A DNA stretch of 64,000 nt. Origin: Dactylorhiza incarnata. Taxonomy: Eukaryota; Streptophyta; Magnoliopsida; Asparagales; Orchidaceae. Positions 63,024-64,000 of the stretch are shown one piece after another; position 1 is the first letter of the stretch, and each line of letters opens with the position of its first letter. A program made the position numbers and the translations under genes. The DNA lies in contig JAWHQI010000618.1 of NCBI GenBank assembly GCA_033032865.1, positions 62,001 through 126,000 on the forward strand, given 5' to 3'. The notes below the pieces were generated by a model. It did no database searches. It saw only the letters and a list, made by a program, of their open reading frames with translations, and was not told the DNA's origin.

Positions 63024-64000
63024 CTCTTCGTGAAAAGGAATGCAGAGAAAGTGGCTATTCTCATTGTTTATGTCGACGACATAATCATCACGGGAAATGA
63101 TGTTGTAGAAATCACGTGGTTAAAGACGCGCCTGTGTAAAGAGTTTGAATTTAAAGATCTAGAAAAGTTGAAGTATTTTCTGGGAATAGAAGTTACACGC
63201 TCTGGCCGCATAATCTTCATTTTTCAGAGGAAATATGTCCTAGATCTTGTAGAAGAAACATGGATGCTTGGTTGTGCTCCTGCTAATACTCCCATGAAAG
63301 TAAATTGCAAGATTGATGAAGACAAGGATGGTGAGAAGGTGAACTCCTCTAGCTACCAAAGACTGGTGAGAAGGCTGATCTATCTCTCACATACTCGTCC
63401 GGATATCACACATATTGTTGGGTTCCTTAGCAGATACATGCATTCTCCCAGATTGCGACATCATGAAGCTGCCATGCGTGTGTTACGGTACTTGAAGAAC
63501 TCTCTTGAGCTTGGAATACTATTCCCCTACAATAATCAACTGGATGTTGAAGTTTATACTAATGCTGATTGGGTTGGATGTCAAGATGATAGAAAGTCTA
63601 CCATCAGATATTGCTCATTTGTTGGAGGGAGTCTAGTGACCTGACGAAGTTTGAAACATAATGTTGTAGCAAGATCTAGTGCAGAAGAGGAGTATAGGGC
63701 AATGTCACAAGGAATATGTGAGGGGCTCTGGCTTAACTCGATAATGCGGGATTTGGGACTACAAGCTGGAAAGCCTATCAGATTATATTGCGACAACAAA
63801 GCTGCTATTAATATTGCACATAATCTTGTTTAACATGATCGAGCAAAACATGTTGAAATTGATAGACGCTTTATGAAGGATCATTTTGAAAAAGACAATG
63901 TTTACACTCCATTTGTTCAATCTCAAGATCAGGTAACAGACATCTTTACCAAGTGCCTATGCTGTTTTTTTTAGGACAACATTATCAAGCTAGGAATGTC
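63024..64000 (+). pseudogene. Copia L RT and RNase H, running off the window
   Basis: Encodes FVKRNAEKVAILIVYVDDII (intact YVDD), KYFLGIEVTRSGRIIFIFQR, LVRRLIYLSHTRPDITHIVG, YTNADWVGCQDDRKSTIRYC, ARSSAEEEYRAMSQGICEGL and YCDNKAAINIAHNLV, then DHFEKDNVYTPFVQSQDQVT and DIFTKCL. Stops: TGA at about 63642 (W expected), TAA at 63832 (Q expected), one in the last 30 bases. Diverged from A, D, F and G, so a different Copia lineage. Its 5' part left of K is nearly all missing. Confidence 0.87.

Overview
The window is nuclear DNA of a flowering plant, species not identifiable. Three exons of one host gene, an exocyst EXO70A subunit, are recognisable on the + strand (27061-27199, 27272-27484, 35437-35642). 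Almost everything else is nested LTR retrotransposons, small non-autonomous LTR elements, three hAT-type DNA elements and a SINE-like insertion. The intron between the second and third exon is 7,952 bp, and the following one runs past the window end (more than 28 kb); both are swollen by insertions. No rRNA, tRNA, CRISPR or prokaryote-like gene was seen.

Layout, left to right. (1) 1-7264: a minus-strand Copia element (A) hit by a gag-protease-only LTR element (1-2767), a 451-bp TRIM-like element (3207-3657, 5-bp target duplication CTGTG) and a tRNA-like SINE (about 5611-5785). A itself sits in the 3' LTR of a second minus-strand Copia (C, 7265-17794). (2) C is split by a 1.9-kb LTR-like insertion (7683-9557, holding a 942-bp hAT element and an 80-bp palindrome) and by a plus-strand Copia (D, 11677-15625, holding a 426-bp hAT element). 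(3) 17795-24115: decayed Ty3 and Copia pieces, with a 2.57-kb solo LTR (19081-21652) that holds a 574-bp hAT element. (4) 24116-26309: truncated Copia E, then low-copy-looking sequence up to the EXO70 exons. (5) 27687-32539: complete but decayed Copia F, and 33533-35222: a very young 1.69-kb non-autonomous LTR element, both inside one EXO70 intron. (6) 35912-49828: Copia G, with a near-intact Tekay/Del-type chromovirus H (38240-47113) inside its integrase region. (7) 49897-63023: three related Ty3 elements (I, J, K) with an unusual, tRNA-Tyr-like primer-binding site. J is nested in I, and K is nested in a Copia fragment (L) that runs off the end.

Only H keeps complete gag and pol reading frames with all catalytic residues visible, so it is the best candidate for a source of replication machinery here. 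The other elements carry frameshifts, stops, deletions or lost active-site residues. Target-site duplications, LTR pairs and the re-joining of host reading frames make most of the insertion order readable directly from the sequence. I found no convincing new enzymatic or defence system. The most unusual items are the compact non-autonomous LTR elements, the duplicated or expanded protein segments in C and K, and the heavily invaded EXO70A introns.
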